A DNA stretch of 64,000 nucleotides from positions 1,059,001 to 1,123,000 of the forward strand of contig JAJFZO010000191.1 of assembly GCA_021397835.1 (NCBI GenBank), in the 5' to 3' direction. This document shows, piece after piece, positions 15,001-26,128 of this stretch. The notes below the pieces were generated by a model. The model was not told where the DNA came from. It worked only from the letters and a program-made list of their open reading frames with translations, and did no database searches. The position numbers and the translations under genes are program-made. Source of the stretch: Moringa oleifera (Eukaryota; Streptophyta; Magnoliopsida; Brassicales; Moringaceae). Each line of letters starts with the position of its first letter. Position 1 is the first letter of the stretch.

Positions 15001-18000
15001 AAATAGCATCAATGTTGCATATGGAGGCACCAAGATAGACAAGTACCTCAGCAGATTCAAAAGCTGCATCCTGACTAGGAAGCTGAAGGGAGACCAGTCC
15101 CCCAGCTTTTCTACTCTTACCCCTTCCACTAGCCTTACGCAATATACTAACAGCATAGAAGAAACCATTTTCTTTCCCATGTACTTTATTGAATTTTGGT
15201 GCTTCCCATGCCGATCTTTGACATAGTTGATGAAGAACAGCCTTGGGAATTTTTCGTGGGTCTCCCTGTCATAATTTAGACCAGATTATGTAAAGATCAG
15301 AACAAACAATTGAGCTATTTTAGTGTAAATATGTCAAGAAATGTTGTCAGCAACACAACCTATCAAATATTTGACTTCAAATTAGGGTCAATACAAACGC
15401 TAATCAAAGGACATCTAAACACTAGATCATAAATATAGGTATGACAAACCAAATAATCACTTTGTTGTGAACAAACTGCATGGCTCAGTATCTTCAAACA
15501 CTAAGAGCAAACAAAATTAATCTCATCTCTACATTCCAGATAAGAATTTTGAAAACTTTCTCCGACCATCAAATTTGCATTACCATCTTGGCTAGTAATG
15601 TTACCAAACTAGTTATTGAATTTCACATACCTTCTTCCAGATTCCATCTAATTTTTGTAAGTTTTCCTCACTACATAATTCTCTCATCTTTTCTTTCTTC
15701 TGTAATTTCAAGACTTCAGAGGATAAAGCTTCATTAGATGAAGCATCTTCCGAGAAAAACCCACCAAGCTCCAGGTCACCTGGGACATCATCAGGGGCAA
15801 CTTTTCCCTGAATAGGTGAACTTGAGTCAAAAGGCTTGGTCTGAATCTCCTTCGAGCTGCAGCTCTCCACATTTTGTCCTTCATTTGTTGGTTCATCTGA
15901 ATCCACAACCAAGGTTGACTCACTATCTACATTACACACTGTTGTTGACTCATGATCATATGGCATGGAACTAGTAAACGTGTCCTCAAGTGTCCGAGTA
16001 GAAGGATGTTCACATGCAACATCTGATTCCAAGATTTCATCCGACAATCCTGTTCAACAGATTCAAGCAGCTCATGATAAATAGCACTGACTGACAAGGT
16101 CTAAAGAAGGATGACAAAAGAAATTTAAATTTGACCTAGAGCAGACAACTCTTGCTTGAGTTTTCTGATGATGTGCCCGGCCATTTCTTGGCTTTTCTTG
16201 TCCCCTTTTTCCTTGGCTTTTGAAGCTTCTGACCTCGCTGCATGGTACTCTTTGGCAATAACATCAAATGACCTTGGTCTAGGGACCTATTAAGATAGAC
16301 AAAAATAAATCAAAGGAATAGAAAATATGAAACTTATGACATTAGAGGGAATGAGTATGCATGCGAACTAGCATCAGAGACCTAAGATTGTCTATGCTGA
16401 TGCAGTAACAAAATAAACTGAAACTAAATTCCTGATACTCACATATAGGTACTCTACCATACACAATCAGAATGGCAAAGGAAATATAGTACCAACGCAA
16501 ACCAATCTTAACACAGAAGAATATTACAGCTCCATCAAAACTAGGAAGGATCATATATGATGGGGATGATATTAATCAGGTGGAACTCTCCATTCTTTGA
16601 CCATTAAATGTAGTCCGCTTCACTATAATGGCATTAAACAATGAACATATCAACCAAATGAACTGCACATAGCAAAAAAGAAAATCTATATTATGAAATC
16701 GTTACAAAACCAGCACACCAGCATGCTATCATCTGATCATCCTAATTGAAAACTAAAAACTAGCAATATACATGTGTGTCAGAGAGTCTATTTGTATGTA
16801 TGCAGCAGCAGAGGAAAAAGCAGTCTAACTTACCCAAGGACCAATAGAGTTCAACTATATAGTTCCCAAGATGGACTGCCAACAACTGGTGAAGATTAAA
16901 AGATAATAAGTTCAACCATCATTCAAACCCTAAGCACAACAAACATCCCAAGGATATCTCTTACAAAACTGAGAGCCCAATGCACCAAATGGAACAGATA
17001 TATGAAGTCAATATTAAGTAAAGTCCAGAAGCAGCATATATGCGCAGCATGAATCTTTTCTTCCTAAGTGAAACATTACACACCCACAAGGGCATTCCAA
17101 TAATAAAGGTGCATTAAATTTACAGCAGGCATATTAGTAAACAAGGTAGCAGCAATAATTGAAGACTATATTTTAGATTATAACAAAATTATGGGCCAAA
17201 AAAAAGAAGAAAAAAGAACATGATCCAATACTCGAGTACATCGAATCAGTATTGCAAGATATTGTCCCTTGTTACCTAGAGTTGCAAATATCAAAACGAC
17301 ATCTTATTAGCTGCAGCTTATCAGACAAGTATAGACAGAGAACACCAAACTGCTAAATAGGCTACTGCCTCTTTTCCCCTCTAATTGTCTATGGCCCTGT
17401 CCTTTCAACCTCAACTCATTTCCCCTTTCTTAAGAATAAGCTCCCCATTAAAATCGATGGAGAAATAAGTCTACTTAAAAAGGAACCATCAACCCTAAAC
17501 TCCACAAGGAAGTTTCAAATGAAAAGAACTGCCAAAGTGGAAAACCATATTATTATGCTAGCTTCTAATGAGAGCTCAACCATTCAAAGTACTTCTCCTA
17601 AAGCCTTCAATTATTCTCTCACATTTAACCAAAGCATACAGTTCAATGAAAAATCCTTCCAGTGCCCGCAGCTCATCTTACAAACTCTCTAAAGCTATGT
17701 GTTCACCCAAATTGACAAGACTCAGACAAGTCCTCCCACTGTAACACTATGCCATAGCCTTCATCAAAACTCAATGAGAGAGAGAGAGAGAGAGAGAGCA
17801 ATGCATCCCCTAGCTAGAAACACTGACAAAGAAATTGCGTTTACCTCTTTAGCATGACCGTTGTCATCTGCCTCATTTTCCCATGATTCAGATTCATCCT
17901 GCAAACACTTAAATATTATCATAGCAGTATCCTTAAAAAAGGTTAACAGATCTCAGTTCAGAGAGGCCTCAATGTCAATAGTAAAGATTAAGGCATTTGA

Positions 18001-20713
18001 TTAAATTTAATAATTGTTCAATGCACAAGTGAATCATTTTTCTCATCCCGTGTCAAATTCTGAATTCACTTACAAAGAAATCTAAACTCCTACTTATCAA
18101 GCTTGAAATTATTTCTTCATCCCCCAACCACAATTTGTAGAAACTTTTTCTCTGATTTTTAAAAATCTTTGTTAGATTAGACCTCATAAATCATGAGATT
18201 TAAGGTTTTTTTAATTGAAGGACTAAACAAAAGATGACATATAAATCTATCAGTCATTTAAGGTAAGACATGATTTGAAGTGGGCTCTATATCAATCATG
18301 CAAATGAACAAGGCAAGTATGGGAGAGTGTCTTGGCATTGTTAGGATACAGCTGGGCATTGGCTGATTTAGTGGCAGCTGAATTATGGGCTTGGAGAGGG
18401 CTGCAATTGAACAGAAACAAGAGAAAAATGGTTGCAAGGACACCTTTTTAGATATTTTGGTTATTATGGAGTGAGAGGAATAGGAGAGCTTTTGAGGGAA
18501 GGAAACCCCCTTTTTTTTGTTCAACGATAGATGGATTAGGATGCTCAGAATATGGGTGACGGGGGTTGATTTTGTAAATGAGAAGGAATTAGAGGAGTTC
18601 ATTGAACTCCTAGTCTCTAGATAGACTATTACATGTGCACATGGGAGGCACCCCCTTGGTGCCACTTATAGTAACATACAATCAAAAAAAAAGTGGGTTT
18701 TATATCAAAAGAAGAAAAGTGTGTTTTATTATTTTCAAATGTACTTGAAATCCCAGATTTTTAATCTCTTCCCATTAAAACTCTTAATACTTACCATCCG
18801 TAAAATTCCTCCATGTGAAGCTTTACTTGTAACCATTTTTTTTGTTTGGATCTCGTGAATCATAACGCTAGATCTTCATATCTTTAAATGGTGTTTTCCA
18901 ATTCCAATAACTACTGTTGAACTTTTTCAAAACATATAAACTTTTCTGAAATCTAGGCAAACATGACAGATTAAAAACCTATAATGTTACAGTTGAGAAC
19001 GTCTAACATAACAAATTCCTAAGCAAACTACGTAATGTGCTTTGGGGAAATGAAAAAAGGAAGCCACTGGAAGTAACCAACTGTTATCTACTATTTAAAT
19101 GAGGTCTTCTAACTACAGACAACTAAAATGGAAAAGATTTGACTTTAATGTCAAAGTACTCAACAAAGTTCTGTTGTATAAATCTGCAAATCTCAAAGCA
19201 GAACTTTTCTCCTTTAACCAGTGAAACATACTATAGTAACCATAAAGAAATTCCGGCATAATAAAAAGATAGAAATATATTAAATAGCTTTAAACAATAA
19301 ATCCAACATATAATCATATTCAACTTCAGCTCACTCACATCCAGCATTTCAACATACATGCTCCAGATTTACACCTCTTTTTTCTTTCCCTTGACTAACA
19401 CAAAATGGAACATGAAACTAATTCAGAAGCACCAACTACGGCCATTCCTTTTGTACCCATAGGACCAGAAAAACCACATTATGCTCACCTATGAGTATCA
19501 GTAATAGTGAAATCAACTATCGCGAACATCCCATTCCTTACTTCTATCCTTCAAAGAAAAAGTTCTTTTTGCATAAAGAACAATATGCTTAACCAACCAA
19601 CTTGCATACCTCTTCTTGCTGTTCCATATACTGCCGGATCCATTCTGCTTGAGATGGTTGGCAGGAGCCTAGAGTATCCTCATCATGTCGGCTCTTTATT
19701 CTAACAGAAATTTCATCTTCATCCTCCCATTTCTTGGTTGATGGATCAACTGAAGGAGTCCAATTGTCCTGTGAAGTCAGTATGACACTAACAGAACCTC
19801 CTGCCACATTACATCAGAGAGCAGTAACATCAGTGTCCAACAATATGATGCGCTGAACTTCATTGCCAAGCCACAGCCAGAAAAATTACATCACAACGCC
19901 ATTATGTCCAGAACAAAACTATATACCTCTATCTGAGTAGAGAGAAGTCCCAGTTGAAAATTTCAAGGGAAGCTCATTACTAGGCAAATTTAAGCATAAC
20001 CAATCAAGAGCAGCCTCAAAAGTTGCACCATCCTAAGCAAAACAAGTATACAAGCTGATCAATTAGATACATGAATAAAGCAATATAATAAAAATTGATA
20101 GAAATGAACATTTAAAAATATTGAAAGAAAAGTAGCACACATTGCATCTTTAGAAATTTTCAACATAGAATTCAAGCAAACATGGATTGACAGTCAACTC
20201 CAACAGTAACAACATATGATACAATGCTAAAGTAAGACGTAACTCAGTTGGACCTTTTCTATTTCTTGGGAATAACTAGGTGGCTAACTTTTCATTTTCC
20301 TGAAAATAAAAGCTGCAAGGGGATGTAACTGAATTGTGCTTTCCTTTCGTTCCTTTTCTTTACTTTCTTTTTCCGCGGAGCCAAACAGAGAGAGGCAAAG
20401 ATAAAGATGAAGCCAAGGATACCTTGAGAGACGCCAGAGCAAGTTCAATTTGATCGTTAGAGAAACCTTCGCAAGAGAGCTTCTCATAGACTGCTTTGAG
20501 TTTTTTGGCCTTCTGAGCCTTGGAAAGGGGCTCCTGGGGCGCAGTCGGGACAGTCCTGCCAGAATTGAGCAAGAGTCGACGCAGTCGATTCTCGTTCTCG
20601 GCCGATATCTGCAGTCTGGGACCAGAGGACGATTGCGGCTTGTTTGTTTTGGATGATGAGGAAGTAGAATTTGCTCTGTTGTTTTGCCTCTGAGGCTTCT
20701 TTTTTGGAGCCAT
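88..20713 (-). CDS. DExH7: DExH-box RNA helicase (DExH7/DHX57-like), 5' 17 exons, partial at left edge
   Basis: ATP-dependent DEAH/RHA-family RNA helicase. Exons on the minus strand: 20423-20713, 19927-20032, 19610-19800, 17845-17898, 16136-16286, 15631-16049, 15047-15265, 12314-12425, 11853-12050, 11453-11532, 11027-11149, 10773-10859, 10477-10577, 9763-9820, 1705-1770, 397-479, 88-271. All junctions are GT-AG and phases agree, giving 841 codons (2523 nt). The start at 20713 opens a Lys/Gln-rich N-terminus followed by a UBA-like segment (about residues 73-97). Visible helicase motifs are I ([10 protein letters not shown], about 639-648), Ia (TQPRRIA, 671-677), II (DEVH, 744-747) and III (SAT, 781-783). 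Motifs IV-VI, HA2 and the OB-fold must lie beyond position 1; Arabidopsis relatives are near 1,460 residues. The intron before the motif II exon is 7,992 bp and holds two LINEs. The N-terminal match to Arabidopsis DExH7 is from memory; the substrate RNA is unknown. Confidence 0.93.
1839..3626 (+). mobile_element. 5'-truncated L1-type LINE (copy 1) with 18-bp target-site duplication
   Basis: The plus strand encodes decayed ORF2: an RT fragment at 1862-2056 with a mutated catalytic box (FANDT instead of FADDT), then RT thumb and zf-RVT-like segments at 2604-2912 and 3165-3416 (motif [15 protein letters not shown]). Several frameshifts and stops break it. It starts abruptly inside the RT domain. 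The 3' end has a GCACC/GGTGC stem-loop at 3566-3582 and a short A-rich tail (about 3617-3626). The 18-bp sequence agaaagtaaaagaaagaa occurs at 1821-1838 and 3627-3644, a perfect target-site duplication. It lies in a helicase intron, antisense to the gene. Confidence 0.9.
3645..4367. other. Helicase intron sequence between two LINEs
   Basis: AT-rich intron DNA between LINE copies 1 and 2. I see no exon, conserved ORF or repeat structure here. Confidence 0.6.
4368..9342 (-). mobile_element. Near full-length, decayed L1-type LINE (copy 2)
   Basis: The minus strand carries, 5' to 3': an ORF1/linker-like region (about 8595-9300), an endonuclease fragment (7124-7318, containing [10 protein letters not shown]), an RT N-terminal piece (6504-6743), the RT core (5378-5764, with the conserved [20 protein letters not shown]) and a zf-RVT piece (4654-4941, [18 protein letters not shown]). 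Frames are broken between all pieces, so it is not autonomous now. The 3' end has a GCACC/GGTGC stem-loop (4408-4422) followed by an A tail, seen as a T run at about 4368-4375. A degenerate target-site duplication is possible (4352-4367 against 9343-9358, 12 of 16 matching), which sets the tentative ends. It sits in the same intron as copy 1 and is sense to the helicase. Confidence 0.82.
10121..10143 (-). mobile_element. Micro-insertion consisting of a LINE 3' tail
   Basis: A T run (10120-10135) followed by agcagaac equals the minus-strand LINE end found at 4366-4380 (T run then agcagaaaac). Imperfect 14-bp repeats flank it: 10107-10120 and 10144-10157, matching at 11 of 14 positions. It looks like a LINE insertion truncated to little more than its A tail, inside a helicase intron. 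Confidence 0.5.
12590..12740. repeat. Degenerate ATGG/ATGC minisatellite
   Basis: Irregular tandem copies of ggatggatgc, gaatgaatg and gcatgcatgg in a helicase intron. Unit length and phase vary. No coding sense. Confidence 0.6.
12966..14229 (-). mobile_element. 5'-truncated L1-type LINE (copy 3)
   Basis: The minus strand encodes the end of RT (about 14000-14225, recognisable as FIKKGENDL and [20 protein letters not shown]) and a downstream segment at 13461-13724 ([18 protein letters not shown], then [10 protein letters not shown]). Stops interrupt it. The 3' end has a GCACC/GGTGC stem-loop (13019-13032) and an A-rich tail seen as T-rich 12966-12981. A short direct repeat, actaggat, lies at 12953-12960 and 14230-14237 and may be what is left of the target-site duplication. 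It lies in a helicase intron, sense to the gene. Confidence 0.8.
14230..15046. other. Helicase intron remainder with T-run
   Basis: AT-rich intron DNA. A T run at about 14680-14695 is followed by aaagtacaagagaccaat, which resembles a minus-strand retroelement tail. I could not find a flanking duplication or coding sequence, so it is not called. Confidence 0.4.
16287..17844. other. Helicase intron without recognisable elements
   Basis: 1.56-kb intron between the exons ending at 17845 and starting at 16286. Only a simple repeat near its upstream end (17776-17798) stands out. Confidence 0.6.
17776..17798. repeat. (GA)n microsatellite
   Basis: About eleven uninterrupted GA/AG dinucleotides in a helicase intron. 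Confidence 0.9.
18295..18690 (+). mobile_element. 396-bp 3' LINE fragment (copy 4) with 17-bp target-site duplication
   Basis: Only the last 396 bp of a LINE is present on the plus strand: a short C-terminal ORF2 remnant, the 3' UTR with a GGCACC/GGTGCC stem-loop (18647-18663) and an A tail (about 18682-18690). Flanking direct repeats at 18278-18294 (aagtgggctctatatca) and 18691-18707 (aagtgggttttatatca) differ by two C/T changes. It is antisense to the helicase and lies in its intron. Confidence 0.88.
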
Positions 20714-21502
20714 TTCGGTTGGCTTTCCACGAGGGAGACGAGTGAAATTCTACTATCAATTTCTAAGAGTATGAAAAGTTCTCTTGAAAATTTTCCACGA
20801 GAATGCCACGAGGACTGCGGAGGGATGTACAAAAGCACAACGTTTACAGAGATTGTGGGCCAAGACACTCAAACTTCCTGGAACCCAACGGGACGGATGG
20901 AAGAAAGGACCATCAACAAAAGGGCTCATGATCTAGTCACTCGACTCAGACCAATTCAACAAACAAGGAAAAAAGACAGCCCAATTAACAAATGGGTCTA
21001 ACTCCATGAATCCGCTTCAAAACAGAGCTTTGTCCAGTTGTATTGTTACGAGCCCGGTTCACATGCTCTCCCTGGATGTTTCTGCCTCTGCAATTAATCA
21101 AGAACTCACTGGCCTAAACCAAGTAGTATTCTGTATTTGACCTCTCATTGCCATAAAGATTGCATAGCCTAACTTCTCTGCTGTCGTCCCAAGCATCCGT
21201 TGATTAATCACAACTTAATTACATATGCTTTTATACATAGGCCACCAGAGAGAAAACCCATCTCCCCCTCGAAAGTCATACCCAGTAGTTGACGAGTCTT
21301 CGTCGAACTCCAAACAATCTGGCAGCTTCTGTCTTAACCTTGACACAACAGTCTCGACATCCCCTTATCTTTTACTTATCTTCCTCTCTGTCCTGTATAA
21401 TCGTTTGCAGTAAAAGCAAAGAAAACCCAGAACTACCGATCAACAAATGTTGCCTTTCTCTTTCTCCATACAAACAGTCACTTCTCCCCACGCCATTTTC
21501 CC
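20714..21502. promoter_or_regulatory. Divergent promoter region between helicase and WEB gene
   Basis: 789 bp separate the two start codons, which point away from each other. The region contains both 5' leaders and presumably both promoters. I could not assign a convincing TATA box to either side. Confidence 0.5.
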
Positions 21503-22186
21503 ATGGAAGCCTCATCTCTTTCTCCAAAGCCAGCCATAGACTACCACTCCAATGTGGACAGTTCTCGCCCCTTTCGCTCTGTCAAGGAAGCCGTTGCCAT
21601 CTTTGGGGAACGGCTTCTTGCAGGAGAAATAACCACCCCAAACCCAAAGACCAATTACGCTCCTAGCCCCCAAGCTTCATGGAAGTACTCGTCGCCAAGT
21701 CCCCGAAACGTTCCTAAAGAAAACACTGCAGAGGTGGTGGACACGTTAAAGAAGCTTGAAGCTGAGCTCAAGGAGACTAAGATGGAGTTAAAGCATCTTA
21801 AAGAGAGAGAATCCGAGACTGAGATTGCGTTGGCTACTCTGAATGCTGAGCTCCATAAGAACATGTCTAAGCTAGCTGAAGCCGAGGCTGCAGCGGCAAA
21901 AAGAGCCGCCGCCACAAGAACCGTGAGTTTTCATGTCGGAAACAGAGACGATGCAGTAAAAGAGGGAGAGAGGAGGAGAGACTTGATGAAGAAGATGCAG
22001 AAATCGCCAACTTTGGCTCAAATATTAAGTATTGGAGAAAAAGAAGGGTATAATTATGGAGGGAAGAAGGAGAAGAAGACGACGATGAAAAAGAAACCTA
22101 TCGTTCCTCTTGTCAGCGATCTACTCTTCAAGAAAAAAGGCTCATCGACCAACTCTCTCTATGCATCTTCTCGTCCACTGTATTAA
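21503..22186 (+). CDS. WEB family protein (DUF827 coiled-coil), short form
   Basis: Single-exon gene for 227 residues. The N-terminal SVKEAVAIFGERLLAGE segment (about residues 26-42) is the signature of short WEB-family proteins such as Arabidopsis At1g75720. A heptad-rich acidic/basic coiled coil follows (about residues 74-135, including LKKLEAELKETKMELKHLKE). The C-terminal third is Lys-rich and basic. WEB1/PMI2-type relatives act in chloroplast photorelocation movement, but the short members are largely uncharacterised, so function here is inferred only at family level. No signal peptide or membrane segment is visible. The start is the first ATG after a pyrimidine-rich leader. The gene is divergent from the helicase. 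Confidence 0.88.
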   Translation: MEASSLSPKPAIDYHSNVDSSRPFRSVKEAVAIFGERLLAGEITTPNPKTNYAPSPQASWKYSSPSPRNVPKENTAEVVDTLKKLEAELKETKMELKHLKERESETEIALATLNAELHKNMSKLAEAEAAAAKRAAATRTVSFHVGNRDDAVKEGERRRDLMKKMQKSPTLAQILSIGEKEGYNYGGKKEKKTTMKKKPIVPLVSDLLFKKKGSSTNSLYASSRPLY

Positions 22187-23181
22187 TTCTAGTGAATCAA
22201 AAAAAGAAATGAAACCACTACCATTTGCTGCAAATAAAAAATCAGGCACTGGGTGATATTGTGCTCATAGTTGATTTAAGTTTCTGTATATGTAAGGAAG
22301 GTTTGGTTTTATGTATTGAAGCCATTAGAACTTTGTCGTACCATGTGTTTTGAAGTTTTTCAGTTATGGAACATGATGATGATGACCACCATGCATGGAG
22401 CTGTTGCATTGATTTTCAAGAACGTTTTCATTGAACATATGTACACCAAGTAAATCTAAGAAAATGCCATTTGACATTACTTCCCAACATTAAATGCAGA
22501 TATATATGCCTTATAATTTATTTTTTTCCAACTAAAAAAATCAGGAATTAAAAGTATGTTGAATGACTCTAAATTATAGGTCCATGTGATTTAATTGGTG
22601 AAAATTAATTTCTTAAAAATATAATGTGAATTGTAGAGGCCGTGTTCTTTTTTCAAGTTCACAAAAAGTCATTTAATTAATTTTTTTATGAAATTGAATT
22701 TTGAAAACCATTTTCTTTTATAAAAATTGAACATTCTCGAAGATATCATATTTTTTCTTTTTCTTTTTCTTTTTCTCTAGAGAGTAGTAGCTGTAAAAAA
22801 TAAATTGAAGTCTGAAGAAAATCATTTTTCTAAAAAAAAAAAGGTTGTAAAAAAATACTATTGTGCATGTAGCAGTGGACAAATTGGTAATTGCATCTTC
22901 GCGTGCTTGGAAAACAGGAAATCTTCCTTGGCGTTACCAGTAGATACGAGCCACGGTAATAACGGAGGCGTTATGTTCCCAGATTTCTGCGGCTTTTATT
23001 ATCACAAACTAAACAAGAACAGCAGGACCAGGAAGTTAAGAGATCGACGGCGCTAGACAAGAAGCTGGGAGAGAAAGAGAGAGGGAACGCCAGCTTCATC
23101 ACGGATTCGTCCTTTATAAATCAAGAAAGAGTACCTTTTGATTTTGTGGAAACAGAGAGAGAGAGAGAGAGGAAGAGGAAG
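22187..23181. other. Intergenic: WEB 3' flank and NFU promoter/leader
   Basis: AT-rich, with no supported gene. A (GA)n tract at 23154-23171 sits directly before the NFU start and probably lies in its 5' leader. Confidence 0.6.
23154..23171. repeat. (GA)n tract in NFU leader
   Basis: About nine GA units end roughly 10 nt before the NFU start codon. Such leader GA/CT tracts are possible sites for plant GAGA-binding BPC proteins (inference). Confidence 0.7.
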
Positions 23182-26128
23182 ATGCAAACTGTGGTGTTGA
23201 ATCCGACAGCATACTGCCGGGCGCAACAAAACCTAGAGTCCTCTTCGCGTTCCACTCAGGTTTGGTCTTTCATTTAATTGTTTTCTGCAATTAGTCATTC
23301 TTCTATGTAGTTGTACTTTTTGTTATCTCCATTCGAATTCTCATTTCTGCTCTCTTCTGGACTTCTAATTATCTCAAGTTCACAGAGCTCAAGTTTCTTT
23401 GGCACCAGAGTTCAGCTTGCAAGGAGGGGGAATGCTCTGCGACGTGGCTTATGTCGGTCTGTGCGGATTCCAGCTCCTGCTGTCACGCGAAGGCAAGGTT
23501 AGTGTTTCCTTATTTTAGGTTATAATCGTACTAATACTAAGATATTGATGTTTGATTACTTTTTATAATTTTGGTTCGCTTTGGATTGTTGAGGTTAATT
23601 TAGTTTCTGCTTATTTTTTGTTTGTGTGTCGTCATACATTGATCGTCTATATGTCAACAAAGGCTTTTAGAAGAAATTTTTGATTAAGGTTCTTTAAGAT
23701 ATTTTCCAGTGCTTGTGTAAAGACAATAAAAATAAATAAATAAATGGAAACTAGTATTCTCCAGTGTCTTCAGAAAATGAATACTCCCATTGTAAACTTG
23801 GGAGGGGAAAAAGGAAATGTAAGAAACCAATATTGTAGGTTATTTTGGTTTATTCGCTTCAAGTTAATGCAATTCAACAATTTGTAATCAGATACTCCCT
23901 GTGAAATAGCATCTAGGTTCAAATTTCATTCTATGTCTGTATTTTGAATCATATTCCATATATTGTAGGTCATCGTCATCCCCTATTTTGTGGTTTATGT
24001 CATAGTTTCTTTGTTCTTTTTCAAATAATGATGCGGCTACGTGTGTAGCTAGTTACTTGTACATGGAATCCTTCTGCACTTCTAATTTCTGACCGGTTGG
24101 GCAAATTAGATACTGACTCTATACGATTTTCATGTATTTTGATTTTTTTTTTTTTTTTTTTGCAGTCATAAAGGCTGTTGCTACCCCAGATCCAGTGGTA
24201 GAATTGCCACTAACTGAACAGAATGTTGAAAGTGTGTTGGATGAAGTGCGACCCTATCTCATTGCAGATGGTGGTAATGTGGCTTTGCATGAGATTGATG
24301 GCAATGTTGTACGGTTGAAGTTACAAGGAGCATGTGGATCATGTCCAAGTTCTGTTATGACGATGAAAATGGGTATTGAGCGTCGTTTGATGGAAAAGAT
24401 TCCTGAAGTAGTGGCAGTGGAATCAGTACCAGATGAAGAGACTGGTCTTGAGCTGAATGAAGAAAATATAGAAAAGGTAATAATGATAAACCTTTTAAAT
24501 AAAGCAAATGGTGTTATTAAAAACCAAAAAGATAGAGCAGATGGGCTTTGTACAAGATGTTACGTAATTGCTAGTTCAAAGATGGATTCATCTCCTGTTT
24601 CTTTCTTTCTTTTTTTTCACTGAGGATTTCTAGAACTTTTTCTACGAAGAACAAAAAGCAGAGGAGTGAACGGGTTGGAGTTGAGATGGACTGATTAAAC
24701 GTTTTGTTTATGTTTTGCTAACCATTGGCATAATCAAGAAAGAAAGAGGTTGGATGATGAGTATTAAGAAAGAATTGTGTTGAGGGCACAGTCCAGAGTA
24801 TGTAAATCATTCAGTTGTTCATAGTTGTGTTTGAATTTGAGATTGCGTTCACATGAATTTTTTAATTGACTTGATGGTTCATATTGCTAGAATGGTACTT
24901 CTATGACAAGTAATGGCTAGGATTTTTTTAAGAAGAGTAAAGCTGAGAGGCAAATTAGGGGAGCAGGTCCTCCAAATAAATTTTATTTCACATGAAATTA
25001 CTACATCCTTATAACTTCATAGTGACGCATAAACCAACCTAAATCCATCAGCCTAAAGTCTCAATGTACATTGTTAAATATGGCATGGAATACTGGATAT
25101 TTGGCTGTGGGAACGAAGGATATGGATGGTCAATCATGATTATATAAATAAGCCTTTCTTTCCAGTCAATACTTGGCATAACTTAATTAGATAATAAAGT
25201 TCCAATCTTTTACTCATATCGAGTTAAACTGTATTACCGTAAAATGAGTTATTACTTTGCTTAAACATGAAGAGTTGGCAAAAGCACATTTGATTAATAG
25301 TGTGCAAATTGCAAGAGATATGAAAGCAGTTTTTACCAAGAACTAGTTCCTTGCTGCTGGGCCAGTTTTGTGATTGCTTTGAGGCATGTTGCCACCATTT
25401 TTGGAATTTGAGTGAGGAGAGGATGGCTGAACTTGTGACACTCGAATTTAATGAGATCAGGAGCAGAAGTTCAGGGAGTTTAATTTACTCGGGAAAGAAA
25501 CTAATCATGAAATTTGTTCTCATCTTTCGCATTATGTGTGGATTGGATGATTCTGTGTCTTACATGCTAATCATAAGATTTTTGTGTTCCTCATGGTTGT
25601 TCATTCTTTATTCGTGCTGTAAGCAATATTAATTGAATTTGGGGAAACAGCAAAGAGTGATACTGTTGATAACTGCTAACTGTCTACTTCTTAATATTAA
25701 TCATGTATAAACTTAATTCTTGCCCACCTTCTAACGAACTGCTTAACTCTTGCTTGTTGGACTCCTCATCTGAAATATCACCCTTTACAGGCTGATTCAT
25801 TGCTTTGGCTTCTGTTTTTCATTTATGCATAATTTGTGGGTCTATCTATGTTCTTGTGTGCAATTATAGACCCTCATATCAAATTCCAAGTTTTTCTTTA
25901 TCTGACTGGTCGTAGTTGTATGCTTGTAAATTATGTCAGGTACTTGAAGAAATTAGGCCTTATCTTGTTGGAGCAGCAGGTGGTTCCCTGGAACTAGTGG
26001 CAATTGAAGAACCAATTGTGAAAATTAGAATTACAGGTCCGGCAGCTGGAGTTATGACTGTGAGAGTTGCTGTTACCCAGAAGCTGCGGGAGAAAATCCC
26101 AGCAATTGCAGCAGTTCAGCTCCTATGA
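23182..26128 (+). CDS. NFU2: Plastid NifU-like iron-sulfur scaffold (NFU2/NFU3 type)
   Basis: Four exons: 23182-23259, 23386-23497, 24166-24476, 25940-26128. All are GT-AG with consistent phases, giving 229 residues. Residues 1 to about 65 are rich in Ser, Arg and Ala with few acids, as expected of a chloroplast transit peptide. Exon 3 encodes the first NFU domain with the cluster-binding motif CGSCPSS. Exon 4 encodes a second, degenerate NFU domain in which that position reads [10 protein letters not shown], so it lacks both cysteines. A cysteine-containing domain followed by a cysteine-less domain is the known layout of plastid NFU1-3, which pass 4Fe-4S/2Fe-2S clusters to plastid acceptors including photosystem I. 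Length fits NFU2/NFU3 (about 235). The choice between NFU2 and NFU3 is not secure. Exon 3 is preceded by a 19-base T run serving as polypyrimidine tract. Confidence 0.92.
24477..25939 (+). other. NFU intron 3
   Basis: 1.46-kb intron separating the two NFU domains exactly at the domain boundary. No inserted element is evident. Confidence 0.7.

Noticed and set aside
20033..20423. Helicase intron 1 begins GTATCCTT, an exact U12-type donor string
   Set aside because: No TTCCTTRAY-like branch site lies within about 30 nt of its acceptor (TTTTGCTTAG), so a minor-spliceosome intron is not supported.
20284..20868. Long open frames overlapping helicase exon 1 on both strands
   Set aside because: They are shadow frames of a GC-richer exon; only the frame starting at 20713 continues through conserved exons.
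24142..24165. 19-base T run before NFU exon 3, at first read as a retroelement tail
   Set aside because: It leads straight into TGCAG and the exon with no flanking duplication; it is the polypyrimidine tract.
25351..25632. 93-codon frame in NFU intron 3
   Set aside because: Low-complexity, Ser/Cys/Leu-rich translation, no splice-compatible boundaries and no family.
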